A stretch of 64,000 nt of DNA from Cyclobacteriaceae bacterium (GCA_016787645.1 JAEUUF010000019.1:1-64000), one strand, 5' to 3'. Shown: positions 16,740 to 26,784, counted from the stretch's first letter. Program-made: numbers and translations. Notes: generated by a model from the sequence alone, not told the origin.

Positions 16740-18797
16740 CTAGTCAATGGGCTTCACCCCCGTGATCTTTACCTCGATCGTATTGGGATTGGGTTGCACC
16801 ATGTTGCCTTTCAGTTTCCGCAAGAGCAAACCCACCAGTTTAATACCAAACCCGCGACCAGACACCTGTGGAAGGCTATACCCCGGGCCGTTGTCAGTCA
16901 CCCTGATCCGTATTCCTTCCGTGGTACGCAGCAGTTCAAGCCCAAAAGCTGGAGTCGCCAGGTGGGCAAAGGCATGTTTCATGGCATTGGTGGCCAGCTC
17001 GTTGATCAGGAGGCCGAGCGCAATGGCCGACTCCACATCAACCCGTATGGGGTCTACCACAAGTTGTCTTTTGACCGGCACCTTGGATGAAAAAGCGCTC
17101 AATAGGTTGTCGAGCAAGTCCTGAAAAAAGGTGGGCAAGTAAACCGCTTGAATTCCTTGCGCCTGGTAGAGTCGCTGATGGATGATGCCCATCGTCATGA
17201 TCCGGGTCTTGATTTCGTCAATTTGCTGAACGAGCTCCGGGTTGTTCACTTCCTTCTCCTGAAGACTTAACAGGCTGACGATATACTGAAGATTATTCTT
17301 CACGCGATGATGCACCTCCTGAGCCAGGGCTTTCTGCTCCGCATTCGACTCCTCCAGTAGTTTGTTCTGCCGCTGGATCTTGCGACGCTGCACATACAGG
17401 ATTACCATGAATCCAATCGAAAGAAAGGTTACAACAGCCAGCGATAAAAGGGTAATCGTTCTGTTGCGAAGGACATGCTGGGCCGCTTCCAATTCCCTTT
17501 CTTTCCTTTCTGAAGCGAACTGGGCTTGGTATCGGATCATTACCATGGCATCCTCATTTCGTTTCATGCTGTCTTCCAACTGATCATGGCGGCGAGCGAA
17601 GGACAGCGCCTTCGACGGCTGACCCAGTTGGTCATATAGTTCCTGGCCAAAAGCATACAAGTTGCTTTCATGAAGCACTGATGTACCATGCGCCATTTGC
17701 AGGCCTACAAGCAATTCCGATTCTGCTTCTTCCCGCATTCCTTTTTGAAGTAATATCTGCGCGATATAGAGATGAATACCCGGTATCGTGATTCGGTTGT
17801 TCATCCGCTCATTGAGCCGTAGGGCTTTCTCAAAATAAACCTTCGCCGAATCAAGCTCTTCAAACTTGAGGTACGAGTGCCCGAGTTGTTCATAGGTGGT
17901 CGCCACCTTGATTTGCGTGGCCCGGTGTAGTTCTTCAAGAGCTCGGGCGTGGAAATAAAAGCACGAATCGCGGTTCCCGGCAAGGGTGTACTCCTTGGCT
18001 GCCTGGTACCAGAAGGGATAGTGTCCCACCTGCTTCATCGCCCTGGCCCCAATCCCGGCAAAGTAACCTGCACGCCGAAAGTCACCCAGTTCGTGATAGG
18101 CCACACTGATATTGACATAACTCTGGTACACGCCCACCTTGTTGCCATTCTGATGGAACTTCTCCAGCAGACTTCGTTCATTGGCGATCACATGGCGATA
18201 ATAGAGCGTGTCAATGAAATAGGGGTTCCCGCGAGAGAAATCACCAACATAGTGCACAAAATCAGGCTCTAATTCTTTCAGCTTTTCCGACTCAAACAGT
18301 GCCCGCAAGGAAGCAGTATAACGGCCCCAGCGGTGAAACATCAGCGCCATGTCATGGAGCACCTCAATCTGTCCGGTTCGATGACGCAAGGAAACGAATG
18401 CATCCCGAGCACGGAGAAAATTGACTTCGGCGGAATCATAGTACGCTTGGTAATAAAAGTTGTTGGCCATTACATGGTAGCTACGGGCGACGGTCTGCAA
18501 ATCTCCAACGTGATCGGCATTGCGAATTGCCTGGTGGAGTAAGCGGACAGATTCATCGTATTCACCGTTCGACCATAGTGTTGTGGCCAAAAGAAGCAGT
18601 GAGTGTCCTTCGCAGTAACCTCCCTCACCCCGGTATCGATTTACCAATTCACCAGACAGGGCCAACACACGGGGATAATCTGACCACAGAACGTCCTCCG
18701 CCAGCCGGAGCTCTCGATGAAGAGCACTCGAATCACATTGCGCCGTAGCCAAGGGCAACGACCCCAACAACATCATAACACTCAGCCAAATCCGCAT
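16740..18797 (-). CDS. TPR-containing sensor histidine kinase (HisKA_2 / HWE-like)
   Basis: About 685 residues starting at the ATG at 18797 (an in-frame ATG at 18818 adds 7 residues). A signal peptide is followed by a periplasmic helical region of TPR repeats (about 60-430), one membrane helix (about 455-475), a coiled coil, then the kinase. The phosphorylation box is EVHHRVKNNLQ, the HisKA_2 form rather than classical HisKA (His504 in the longer numbering). The ATPase part is short (LLINELATNAMKHAF, DNGPGY, GRGFGIKLV). Such kinases with TPR sensors are common in Bacteroidota and usually pair with LytTR regulators, as here with the tail-to-tail neighbour. Confidence 0.9.
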   Translation of the reverse strand: MRIWLSVMMLLGSLPLATAQCDSSALHRELRLAEDVLWSDYPRVLALSGELVNRYRGEGGYCEGHSLLLLATTLWSNGEYDESVRLLHQAIRNADHVGDLQTVARSYHVMANNFYYQAYYDSAEVNFLRARDAFVSLRHRTGQIEVLHDMALMFHRWGRYTASLRALFESEKLKELEPDFVHYVGDFSRGNPYFIDTLYYRHVIANERSLLEKFHQNGNKVGVYQSYVNISVAYHELGDFRRAGYFAGIGARAMKQVGHYPFWYQAAKEYTLAGNRDSCFYFHARALEELHRATQIKVATTYEQLGHSYLKFEELDSAKVYFEKALRLNERMNNRITIPGIHLYIAQILLQKGMREEAESELLVGLQMAHGTSVLHESNLYAFGQELYDQLGQPSKALSFARRHDQLEDSMKRNEDAMVMIRYQAQFASERKERELEAAQHVLRNRTITLLSLAVVTFLSIGFMVILYVQRRKIQRQNKLLEESNAEQKALAQEVHHRVKNNLQYIVSLLSLQEKEVNNPELVQQIDEIKTRIMTMGIIHQRLYQAQGIQAVYLPTFFQDLLDNLLSAFSSKVPVKRQLVVDPIRVDVESAIALGLLINELATNAMKHAFAHLATPAFGLELLRTTEGIRIRVTDNGPGYSLPQVSGRGFGIKLVGLLLRKLKGNMVQPNPNTIEVKITGVKPID

Positions 18798-18863
18798 AAT
18801 AAAGGGACGTTCATTCATGAGCGTCCCTCAAGGTACCAAATATCAAGTAGGGCTACTGAACGA

Positions 18864-19355
18864 TCAGGGAACCTTGGTGAAGGTCCAGAATTTCTGAAAA
18901 TAAAGCTCACAAGAACAGCTGGCGTTCATCGAATAGTCAGCATCAATAGGTTCTCGCTGATCCCATGACATGGTGGCGCCAGCCACAAAATTGGTGATCT
19001 TAAACAGGCCAAGGCCCGTGTTGCCATTAGCCCCAATCAGGATGGTGTCATCCGCGTCATAAAAAGTCATCGACTGGGGCCCGAAGATTACCGCATTGGT
19101 GGCATCTTTAACAGTTACCGAACTCCCGTCAATGGTAAGTTTGAGCCCGATAAAATCAGGAGTAGCCGCCTTAGGGGTAGAAATCCCAACACCTTTCTTC
19201 CATTCGGTCCCCTGGGCAGTGGCAATCACCCAGGTTCCCTGGAGCGTTGTATTCGATGGGCCCGTAGCCGCAGGTACAACGGTTTCATCCTTTTTACATG
19301 CGCCGACCAAAGTCAACACCGTGAAAATAGCCAACCAGGTACTTGATTTTTTCAT
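18864..19355 (-). CDS. Lipocalin-like lipoprotein
   Basis: A 163-residue lipoprotein: signal peptide with lipid Cys20 (LTLVGAC then KKDE). The mature part starts LQGTWVIATAQG and ends WTFTKVP, the look of a small lipocalin-like beta barrel common in Bacteroidota lipoproteins, with two cysteines near the end (CSCELYF) that may form a disulfide. Function unknown. Divergent from the acyl-CoA dehydrogenase gene. Confidence 0.78.
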   Translation of the reverse strand: MKKSSTWLAIFTVLTLVGACKKDETVVPAATGPSNTTLQGTWVIATAQGTEWKKGVGISTPKAATPDFIGLKLTIDGSSVTVKDATNAVIFGPQSMTFYDADDTILIGANGNTGLGLFKITNFVAGATMSWDQREPIDADYSMNASCSCELYFQKFWTFTKVP

Positions 19356-19417
19356 ATGGTTAGAATTTGAGTTTACGTCAATCTGCGTCTGAAACGCCGG
19401 TTATGCATGCCCGACTT

Positions 19418-19450
19418 TGCAGGTTACCGCTGTATTTTGCGAAACCTGCA
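19418..19450. promoter_or_regulatory. Inverted repeat in a divergent intergenic region, possible operator
   Basis: TGCAGGTT (19418-19425) and AACCTGCA (19443-19450) form an 8-bp inverted repeat with a 17-base spacer between the lipoprotein gene and the acyl-CoA dehydrogenase gene. A regulator site or a transcript hairpin are both possible. Confidence 0.35.
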
Positions 19451-19543
19451 GAACCCTTTGCAGAGAAAATGGAGATTTCTCAAATAGAATTCCCGTGCCT
19501 AAAAAAATGCTAATTTGACCCGCCTGACGAATCCTAACAGCCG

Positions 19544-21337
19544 ATGTACACCAACCTCAACCATCTTAAATTTCTGTTGAAAGACGTTCATCCCATCGAA
19601 CCGCTCTTTGCGCTGCCAAAATTTTCACATGCCGATTGGGAGCAGTGCTGGATGATGGTGGAGTCAGCGAAAGCGTTGGCAGACCGCGACATGGCGCCCT
19701 ACTTCAAAGCCATGGATGAACAAGGTGTGCAGTACGACGGCAAGGGCGGTGTCAAGTCGCATCCCCAACTGAAAACCATCATCCGGCAAGCGGGTCAGCA
19801 AGGATGGATCAACGGCGCAGCCTCCTTTGACGTGGGCGGAATGCAGATGCCCTTGATGGTCTACAATGCAGGTCAGCATATTTTTCAAGCGGCCAACAAC
19901 GGCTGCCAGGGATATTTCAGTCTCACCAGCGGCGCGGCGGCACTCATCACCAGCTTCGGGTCGAAGAAGCAAATCGAAACCTTTGTGCCCAACATGTTTG
20001 ATGGCCTGTGGCAAGGCACCATGGCCCTCACTGAACCCCAGGCAGGCAGCTCGCTTTCCGATATCACTTCCAGTGCCACACAAATCCAAGGCGATCGCTA
20101 CCGTATCAAAGGTCAAAAGATATTTATCTCTGGCGGTCAGCACGAGGCGTGCGACAACTTCGTCCACCTCACGCTGGTCCGCATCGAAGGAGCTCCTGCC
20201 GGCACCAAAGGAATTTCCCTCTTCATCATTCCCAAGTTCAGGCCCGAAGCCGATGGCAGCCTGAAGTACAACGATGTCTTTTGCGCCGGCGATTTTCAGA
20301 AAATGGGACAGAAGGGATATGTGACTACCCACCTCGTCTTTGGCGACAATGACGATTGCATTGGCTGGCTTGTCGGTGAACCTAACAAAGGACTGACCTA
20401 CATGTTCCAGATGATGAACGAAGCCCGCATTGGGGTTGGACAAACTGCGGCATCGGTAGCTATGGCGGCCTACCATGCATCACTGCAATATGCCAAGGAA
20501 CGCACCCAAGGTCGACTCGTCAGCGAAAAGGATCCCTTGAAGCCACCGACCCTTATCATCCGCCATCCCGATGTTCAGCGAATGCTCTTCACCCAGAAGG
20601 CGATCGCCGAAGGTTCGCTGTCGCTGGCCATGGAGTGCAACAAACTCTATGATCTCGCTCATGCCGCAGATGGCGATACACAGCGCGAGGCCTGGCTCCT
20701 GCTGGAATTTCTCACACCAATCGTGAAAACCTATTCATCGGAACAAGGTAGCCGCTCGGCGGCGCTGGCGGTACAAACGCTCGGGGGTTACGGATTTACG
20801 ATGGACTTCCCCGTACAGCAACACTACCGCGACCTGAAGATTATGTCCATCTATGAAGGGACTACCGGCATCCAGTCGCTGGACCTGCTGGGTCGCAAAG
20901 TCAGCATGGAAAAAGGGAAGGCGCTGGCCGCATTACTGACGGCGATGAAAAATACGATCAGTGCAGCACAGTCTGCCGAGCTAGCCCCATATGCCAGGAA
21001 ACTTGACGAAGAAATCGCACGGATCCAGGCTGTACTGGCTCATGTAGCGCGGTACGCCGCCGCCGATATGGACCGATTCCTCTCCGACGCGACCGTCTTC
21101 ATGGAACAGGTGAGCTATGTTGTGATCGGTTGGCAATGGCTGAAGATGGCCGTGGTGGCTGAAGCGAAATTAAAGTCCGGCGACCTGGGCACAACACCAA
21201 AGGCTTTCTTCGAAGGCAAGCTTCACACGATGAAGTTCTACTTCCGCTATGAACTCCCCCACGCCGAAGCATGCGCCAAGACCATGATGGATGGTGAATA
21301 CCTCACCAATCTCAAGACCTTCGAGCGCTTGGACTAG
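19544..21337 (+). CDS. Acyl-CoA dehydrogenase (DmdC/FadE-like long form)
   Basis: A 597-residue FAD enzyme that oxidises acyl-CoA to 2-enoyl-CoA. Family marks are MALTEPQAGSSLSDI (160-174), the FAD segments GYFSLTSG and KIFISGG, QTLGGYGFTMDFPVQQHYRD, and YEGTTGIQSLDLLGRK with the catalytic base Glu438. An extra C-terminal helical domain (about 465-597) places it in the long form that includes the DmdC-like enzymes. Start is the ATG at 19544. Single-gene transcript on present evidence. It could act in the same acyl-CoA pathway as the fusion enzyme at 13570-15075. Confidence 0.93.
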   Translation: MYTNLNHLKFLLKDVHPIEPLFALPKFSHADWEQCWMMVESAKALADRDMAPYFKAMDEQGVQYDGKGGVKSHPQLKTIIRQAGQQGWINGAASFDVGGMQMPLMVYNAGQHIFQAANNGCQGYFSLTSGAAALITSFGSKKQIETFVPNMFDGLWQGTMALTEPQAGSSLSDITSSATQIQGDRYRIKGQKIFISGGQHEACDNFVHLTLVRIEGAPAGTKGISLFIIPKFRPEADGSLKYNDVFCAGDFQKMGQKGYVTTHLVFGDNDDCIGWLVGEPNKGLTYMFQMMNEARIGVGQTAASVAMAAYHASLQYAKERTQGRLVSEKDPLKPPTLIIRHPDVQRMLFTQKAIAEGSLSLAMECNKLYDLAHAADGDTQREAWLLLEFLTPIVKTYSSEQGSRSAALAVQTLGGYGFTMDFPVQQHYRDLKIMSIYEGTTGIQSLDLLGRKVSMEKGKALAALLTAMKNTISAAQSAELAPYARKLDEEIARIQAVLAHVARYAAADMDRFLSDATVFMEQVSYVVIGWQWLKMAVVAEAKLKSGDLGTTPKAFFEGKLHTMKFYFRYELPHAEACAKTMMDGEYLTNLKTFERLD

Positions 21338-21644
21338 GTTCATTCAAATATCCGGACACAAGCTCTGCATCCCCGCCTGCCTGTTGTCCATTACTTCTAC
21401 TTGCTGCGATTTCGGCGTGCAGGCCAAGCGCCTCCGCGGTTTAATCATTCAAGTGTCCTACAGCATACTACTGGAGGTGGTCCGGGTTTCAAATCCATAC
21501 CAAATACCGCCACTTTGACATAGTTTAATTGCGAAAGGGTTGATTTTTATGCCACTATTGCCGGTTTTTTCCACCGGCACACATTTTCCTGTAGGGAGTC
21601 CTGAAAGCAAAAACGATTGTTACACCAAATAAACATTTAACTGT
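21338..21644. other. Intergenic region before hsp20, with a TGCCGG/CCGGCA inverted repeat
   Basis: No gene is seen. A 6-bp inverted repeat (21559-21564 and 21574-21579) with a 9-base spacer lies 66 bases before the small heat-shock gene. The spacing recalls CIRCE operators but the sequence does not match CIRCE (TTAGCACTC). It could be a regulatory site or the end of the upstream transcript. Confidence 0.4.
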
Positions 21645-22073
21645 ATGAGCCTCATCCGCTATAACACCAATGATTATGTGCCTGCTACGTTTAGCAGCCT
21701 GATCGACCGCTTCTTCAACGACACGATGACCCGCTCGGGAGGCAGCACGTTCCAGCCGCGCGTTGACATCGTGGAAAATGACAATGCCTTCGAACTGCAC
21801 GTCGCTGTGCCGGGCATGAACAAGGAAGATTTCTCAATCGAAGTGAAAGACAACTTCCTGACGGTAAGCGGCGAGCGCAAGTTCACCAGTGAAAAGAAAG
21901 ACGCCAACTGGCACAGCATTGAAACCCAGTTTGGCCAGTTCAGCCGCTCGTTCGCTCTGCCCGAGAATGTAGACAGCGCGAAGATTGCCGCCAAATATAA
22001 CAACGGTATTCTCGAAGTTTCCATCCCGAAAGACGAGAAGAAAGCGCTGAAGACTACCATCAAGGTAAACTAA
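21645..22073 (+). CDS. hsp20: Small heat shock protein (Hsp20/alpha-crystallin family)
   Basis: A 142-residue cytoplasmic holdase chaperone. The alpha-crystallin domain spans about 38-135: PRVDIVENDNAFELHVAVPG, FSIEVKDNFLTVSGER, SFALPENVDSAKIAAKYNNG and ILEVSIPKDEK. The variable N-terminus (YVPATFSSLIDRFFND) is typical of the class. It is a single-gene transcript closed by a strong terminator 26 bases after the stop. Confidence 0.95.
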   Translation: MSLIRYNTNDYVPATFSSLIDRFFNDTMTRSGGSTFQPRVDIVENDNAFELHVAVPGMNKEDFSIEVKDNFLTVSGERKFTSEKKDANWHSIETQFGQFSRSFALPENVDSAKIAAKYNNGILEVSIPKDEKKALKTTIKVN

Positions 22074-22099
22074 AGAACATAGGTTGAGGGGTTGGTTGA

Positions 22100-22133
22100 G
22101 GAGTGCCTGCCGAACGGGGGCACTCCTTTTTTT
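22100..22133 (+). terminator. Rho-independent terminator after hsp20
   Basis: GGAGTGCC (22100-22107) pairs with GGCACTCC (22119-22126), loop of 11 bases, then seven T. A strong intrinsic terminator. Confidence 0.88.
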
Positions 22134-22349
22134 ATTTGCATAACCACCACAGAATAACGGCGATCACCAGCAAGCCATTCCAGTGAACCCAAAACGCATC
22201 GATGATTTCCGGATGTAGACTTTGGTAATCAACAAACGCACATCTTCGGGCGCCTCAGATCAACCAGGAGATCAAGAACCTGGCCTTGACGCAAATGGAA
22301 TTCAGCCCGCAACGAACTCACATCCGTAATTGAGTACAGCCCACACTAC
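22134..22349. other. Intergenic DNA with possible decayed coding sequence
   Basis: No intact gene. The minus strand has a short open stretch ending in a helix-like WNGLLVIAVILWWLCK before a stop near 22134. The plus strand has a short open stretch (INQEIKNLALTQMEF) ending near 22330. Both read like fragments of lost genes but are too short to assign. Confidence 0.2.
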
Positions 22350-22604
22350 CTCCCCCTCTCTGTCTTACGGAGAAGGCGCCGTGGGGTGAGGTGACGCCGG
22401 CCAACCAGCCGCAACCTAATCTCCCCCTCTCCGTCTTACGGAGAAGGCGCTGGGGGTGGGTGACGCCCGGCCAACCAGCCGCAACCTAATCTCCCCCTCT
22501 CCGTCTTACGGAGAAGGCGCTGGGGGTGAGGTGACGCCGGCCAACCAGCCTCAACCTAATCTCCCCCTCTCCGTCTTACGGAGAGGGGGCCGGGGGGTGA
22601 GGTG
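22350..22604 (+). repeat. Four-copy tandem array of the hairpin repeat, period about 70
   Basis: Copies begin at 22350, 22421, 22491 and 22561. The first three share a changed right arm (GGAGAAGGCGC) and are joined by a conserved GACGCCGGCCAACCAGCC linker. The fourth copy has the full 11-bp stem and the GGGGGTGAGGTG tail and ends exactly at the stop codon of the minus-strand permease gene. Confidence 0.92.
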
Positions 22605-24986
22605 CTACTCGTGCCGCAAAGCATCCACCGGGTTCGCCCTTGTAATCTCCAGGATCTTCGCCCCAACGGTGGCGGTAGCTATGGAAAAAAGAATCAACAC
22701 CGCCAGCGTGATTACCCGAATATCAATGGCGACATAGTATTCCCAGACACTATCCATTAGCGCGTTGACCATCAGTGAACCAAGCAGTGACCCCACCACC
22801 AGTGAAATAATAATGACCACGGTGTAAAGTCGGCTGGCCTGAACCACAATGTGTTGCAGTGATGCTCCCAGGATTTTCCGAATGCCTAACTCCTTGGTGC
22901 GCTTCTGCAGGTTCAGCGACACAAGAGCAAACAATCCCGACACCGACATGATGATTGCCACCAACCCAAGGAAAGTGTAAATCACCACAACGGCATCAAA
23001 ATGATCCAGCGCCATCACCATGCGCTCTTCCATCAGCCGGCCCGTGTACAACGTGGCCGGGAACAGTTGCTTCCACTCGGCCTTGACCTGGTCGTTGACT
23101 TTCTTCAGGTTCTCCGGGTCCGTCGATACTAACAGGTAGCGATACTCCGACTCGGGTATGTGGCGAAAAGCCAACGGCGCCAGGGGTTGAAACAGGGCAT
23201 TGAGGTAAACATCCTTGACGACGCCGGTTATGAAATACGAAAGGGTGTCATTCACCAGAACACGTGCCCCAACCGGGTTGGTCAATTGAAAATGGCGAAC
23301 AAACTCTTCATTGACTACCATGCCCTCAGCCAGGTCCGAGGCCCGATCTTTCTCAAAACCGCGACCGGCCACCAAACGAATATTCAATGTCCTGAAATAA
23401 TCTTCCCCGACATTCAACACATCAACCTCCTTCTCCGGCAGCGACCCCATCTTCACCGCAACCTTGGAAGAACTACTGTAGATGTGATGCTGGCTGCCGG
23501 AAACCGAATGAATCAGCGCGTTGGTATGCAGGGCATTCTTTAAACGAGTGTACTGCTCGCCGCTTTCCACGGGAACCTGAACAACGTCCTGGTAGGTATA
23601 ACCCAGGTCAAACTCCTTCTGGTACTTCGAATTGAAATAGAAGGCGAGCGCAAAAACAACGGCCACCATGGAAATACTGAATTGCAGGACAAGCAGGCTC
23701 TTTGTAAACGCGTTAATACCTCCCAGCTGCACGCGATCGCGTAGCACCTGGATGGGCTTAAAGGATGATATGTAGAAGGCAGGGTAACTTCCGGCGAGCA
23801 GTGCAGTAAGGAGCACAAGGGCCGTCAGCATCACAAAGAAAGGGAGGTTATCCTGATAGCGAACCGAAAGCTCAATGCTCGGCCATAGGGAGTCCCAACC
23901 CGCCACAAGGTATTCGGCTAGAAAAAGGGAAAGTCCAAAGGCCAGCAGGGCGAAGATCAGTGTCTCGGACAAGAACTGAAGAATCAACTCACGTCGCCGT
24001 CCACCGACCACCTTGCGAATGCCAATCTCCTTCAGTCGCTTACCCGCAACGGCGATGGCATTGTTGGTGAAATTGAAACAGGCAACCAGCAAGAGGAACC
24101 CTGCCATCACAAACGGCGCCAGTACGCCCGCCGGAGGCATGGGCATATTGAACCAATGCCCCTGGTTGCGATCCTTGATTGCCCGGGCGGCCATTCCGAC
24201 AAATGGTTCGAGGTAAAACCGTTTTGCCTGCAGGTCCGGGCGCGCTTCATTCTGCGGTTTGAGGAATCCCTGCAGCCAGCCTTCCATGACCGGAAGTCGG
24301 GATGGATCCTCCACTTGGACAAACACCGTCGACCATTTCTTCCAGTCTCCTTCTGTCATGGCCTGCTGAGCAAGGTCAATGAAATAGTTGTCAAACGTAC
24401 TGATAAGATCAAATCGGAAACTGGAGTTGGCCGGAAAGGCTTTATATACACCACCAACCGTAAACTCACGCGTTTCTCCACTGATAACCTGGGTAAGGGG
24501 CTTGCCTACCACATCGGTGGTACCGAAATACGTAACGGCCAGCTTGTCGCTGATGACAATGATTGACTTGTCGGTCAATTCTAGCGAACCGTGCAGCGGC
24601 ATGATGGTAAACAACCGGGTAAAGTTCGGATCTGCATAGACGAACTCTGTCTGAAACATCTCATCCCCAATCCGGAACTGTGAACTTTTACTGATATAGC
24701 GAACAACCTGGCTTGCCTCGCTGAAGTTTTCCCGAATCAATCCTCCCAGCGGCATCGGCGCCACACCATACGGTACCTGCTTTCCTTCCGACTCGTTGAT
24801 AAAGGCCACCCGGTACAGGGATGGCGCATTCACCTGCTGCTTGTCGAACCCGACATTAAACTCGTAGTTGACATACGCCGTGATGCAGCATGCGAGCGCA
24901 ATGCTCATACCGATAAGGTTGATCAGGAAACTCGCCTGGTTCCTCATCAGAACGCGAAACGTGTAGCGGAAGTAGGTAAAGAACAT
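22605..24986 (-). CDS. ABC transporter permease (MacB/FtsX family, duplicated FtsX domains)
   Basis: About 793 residues from the ATG at 24986, which starts a typical MFFTYFRYTFRVLMRN leader. First helix (about 20-40), MacB-type periplasmic domain (about 45-260), FtsX domain one with three helices (285-420, RKVVGGRRRELILQFL), a second periplasmic domain, and FtsX domain two (about 660-790, RKILGASLQHIVVQ), ending with the family's NPVDALRHE. These single-polypeptide permeases work with a separate ATPase, which is not encoded here. They are linked to peptide or lipid efflux and envelope stress. Orphan position is usual in Bacteroidota. Confidence 0.92.
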   Translation of the reverse strand: MFFTYFRYTFRVLMRNQASFLINLIGMSIALACCITAYVNYEFNVGFDKQQVNAPSLYRVAFINESEGKQVPYGVAPMPLGGLIRENFSEASQVVRYISKSSQFRIGDEMFQTEFVYADPNFTRLFTIMPLHGSLELTDKSIIVISDKLAVTYFGTTDVVGKPLTQVISGETREFTVGGVYKAFPANSSFRFDLISTFDNYFIDLAQQAMTEGDWKKWSTVFVQVEDPSRLPVMEGWLQGFLKPQNEARPDLQAKRFYLEPFVGMAARAIKDRNQGHWFNMPMPPAGVLAPFVMAGFLLLVACFNFTNNAIAVAGKRLKEIGIRKVVGGRRRELILQFLSETLIFALLAFGLSLFLAEYLVAGWDSLWPSIELSVRYQDNLPFFVMLTALVLLTALLAGSYPAFYISSFKPIQVLRDRVQLGGINAFTKSLLVLQFSISMVAVVFALAFYFNSKYQKEFDLGYTYQDVVQVPVESGEQYTRLKNALHTNALIHSVSGSQHHIYSSSSKVAVKMGSLPEKEVDVLNVGEDYFRTLNIRLVAGRGFEKDRASDLAEGMVVNEEFVRHFQLTNPVGARVLVNDTLSYFITGVVKDVYLNALFQPLAPLAFRHIPESEYRYLLVSTDPENLKKVNDQVKAEWKQLFPATLYTGRLMEERMVMALDHFDAVVVIYTFLGLVAIIMSVSGLFALVSLNLQKRTKELGIRKILGASLQHIVVQASRLYTVVIIISLVVGSLLGSLMVNALMDSVWEYYVAIDIRVITLAVLILFSIATATVGAKILEITRANPVDALRHE

Positions 24987-25045
24987 AGGTTGGAAGATGG
25001 TATAAACGTGGTTAACGGAATAACCCTCCACGCCGTTGCCTTAAC

Positions 25046-25149
25046 TCCCCCGTTCGGGCCGAGGTGAGGTGATGTGATGAGGCTAGTCAACCAGCCGTGG
25101 TCTCCTCCTCCCCCTCTCCGTCTTACGGAGAGGGGGCAGGGGGTGAGGT
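25046..25149 (+). repeat. Hairpin repeat copy plus a degenerate upstream copy
   Basis: A full copy at 25108-25149 (11-bp stem, TCTTA loop, GGGTGAGGT tail) is preceded by a shortened form at 25046-25072 and by a CTAGTCAACCAGCC linker like that of the array at 22350-22604. It lies between two minus-strand genes. Confidence 0.82.
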
Positions 25150-25163
25150 ACCGAGTCCATGCC

Positions 25164-26651
25164 CTAGCGAGCTCGGTGAATGATGTGCCCCTTCATCCCG
25201 TAAAATGCGATATAACCGTAACACAACACAGGAAGAATAAATGCATGATGAATTCCTATGCTGTCGGCGAACATACCCTGGATGACGGGAATGATGGCGC
25301 CACCGACAATGGCCGTGCAAAGAATACCAGAGCCCTGGCCGGTATGCCTGCCGAGGCCATCAATAGCCAGGGTGAAGATGGTTGGAAACATAATGGAGTT
25401 GAACAGCCCAACCGCGAGGATGCTCCACATGGCCACCATACCATTGGTCAGCATTGAAATAATCACCAGCAGCGCGGCGCAGAAGGCCAGGATCGCCAGT
25501 GTACGGCCAGGCTTTCGGTTGCCCATGTTGAAGGCAAGAAAGTTAAGTGCCACCAATGCGATGAACATCAGGGTCTTGCCGAACCCATCCAGTGAGAAGG
25601 CCACGAGGTTCTGGTATTCTTTCGTGATATACAAGGCCAACACAAGGGCCAGCACAAACACCGCGGCGACGTAGAGCTTCTTCTTCTTCTGGTCCGTCAT
25701 CCCCGACAGCGTGATCGATCCAAAAAAACGCCCAATCATCGCACCACCCCAATACAGCGATACATAGGTTCCTGCCTCGGCTTCTGGCATGTTGAGTAAC
25801 TCCTTGAAATAGTTGACCAGGAAGCTGCCTATACTCACTTCCCCACCAACATAAACGAAGATCGCCACAGCGCCGAGTACCAGGTGGCGATAACCCCAGG
25901 CGCTCGTGTGTTGATCCTCAAGACTGCCAGCCACGGCGCCGGAAGTGGAAGTCGCCGTCTCGATCTTTGGCAACTTGAACATCGCGATGATCACAGCGAT
26001 CGCCACCAGCATGGCAGTGAGCAGCAAATAAGGATTTTGCACTGCGCTCGCCTCGGCGAGTTTGTAGGCCTCTTGCTCAGAAGGACTCAACTTCGCCAGT
26101 TCATCAGCTCCTTTCACTACCATGGAGAGGATAAGAATCGACCCAAACACGGGCGCGACGGTAGTGCCCAGGGAGTTGAAGGCCTGCGACAAATTCAACC
26201 GGCTCGAGGCTGTCTCCGAAGAACCAAGAACAGCTACATAAGGATTCGCGGCCACTTGCAGCAGCGTGATGCCTGAAGCAAGCACAAACAAGGCCAGCAG
26301 AAAAACTTCAAATGAACGAAAGCCTGCTGCCGGATAGAAAAGTGCCGTTCCCACGGCGGCCGTCAGCAATCCAACAATTATTCCACTCTTGTAGCCGATT
26401 TTCTCCACCAGCATCCCCGAAGGCAGAGAAACAATCGCATAGGCGGTAAAGAACGTGAACTGCACAAACATGACTTGTGTGTAGCTCAAGTCAAAAATGG
26501 TCTTCAGGTGCGGAATAAGAATGTCATTGAGGCACGTGATAAATCCCCACATGAAGAACAAGGAGGTGAGGACGATGAGTGCAGGACCGTAATGGGTGTT
26601 GCTATTACCGGAAATGCCGTTGGAAGAGGGTGAAGGTGCGAAAGAGGCCAT
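25164..26651 (-). CDS. Sugar MFS transporter (FHS family, FucP/GluP-like)
   Basis: A 495-residue proton:sugar symporter of the inner membrane with 12 helices. Family marks: [19 protein letters not shown] (33-51), [22 protein letters not shown], and [11 protein letters not shown] with [20 protein letters not shown] members import fucose, glucose, galactose or N-acetylhexosamines; which one applies here is not decided by sequence alone. No sugar-catabolic gene is adjacent. Confidence 0.92.
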   Translation of the reverse strand: MASFAPSPSSNGISGNSNTHYGPALIVLTSLFFMWGFITCLNDILIPHLKTIFDLSYTQVMFVQFTFFTAYAIVSLPSGMLVEKIGYKSGIIVGLLTAAVGTALFYPAAGFRSFEVFLLALFVLASGITLLQVAANPYVAVLGSSETASSRLNLSQAFNSLGTTVAPVFGSILILSMVVKGADELAKLSPSEQEAYKLAEASAVQNPYLLLTAMLVAIAVIIAMFKLPKIETATSTSGAVAGSLEDQHTSAWGYRHLVLGAVAIFVYVGGEVSIGSFLVNYFKELLNMPEAEAGTYVSLYWGGAMIGRFFGSITLSGMTDQKKKKLYVAAVFVLALVLALYITKEYQNLVAFSLDGFGKTLMFIALVALNFLAFNMGNRKPGRTLAILAFCAALLVIISMLTNGMVAMWSILAVGLFNSIMFPTIFTLAIDGLGRHTGQGSGILCTAIVGGAIIPVIQGMFADSIGIHHAFILPVLCYGYIAFYGMKGHIIHRAR

Positions 26652-26751
26652 GGTGGCTGATGGATATGGACTAGTAAATTAGAAACGAAAAATGAGAAAT
26701 GAACTATTAATTTGTGCCTCCACCTTCAAACCCGTTCTAAAGTCACAAACT

Positions 26752-26779
26752 TTTGCCTTTCCCCAACCCGTTAAATTTG
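26752..26779 (+). promoter_or_regulatory. Candidate promoter of the YciI gene
   Basis: TTTG at 26752-26755 and TAAATTTG at 26772-26779 (consensus TAnnTTTG) with a 16-base gap. The -7 box ends 5 bases before the ATG, so the transcript would be leaderless or nearly so. This also argues against the longer upstream start. Confidence 0.45.
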
Positions 26780-26784
26780 CCCGC

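Noticed and set aside
21559-21579. CIRCE-type heat-shock operator before hsp20
   Set aside because: The 9-base spacer matches but the arms TGCCGG/CCGGCA do not match the CIRCE sequence.
22350-22604. Regular array that might be a CRISPR
   Set aside because: The linkers between the units are nearly identical rather than unique, the unit is a hairpin found elsewhere alone, and no cas genes are near.
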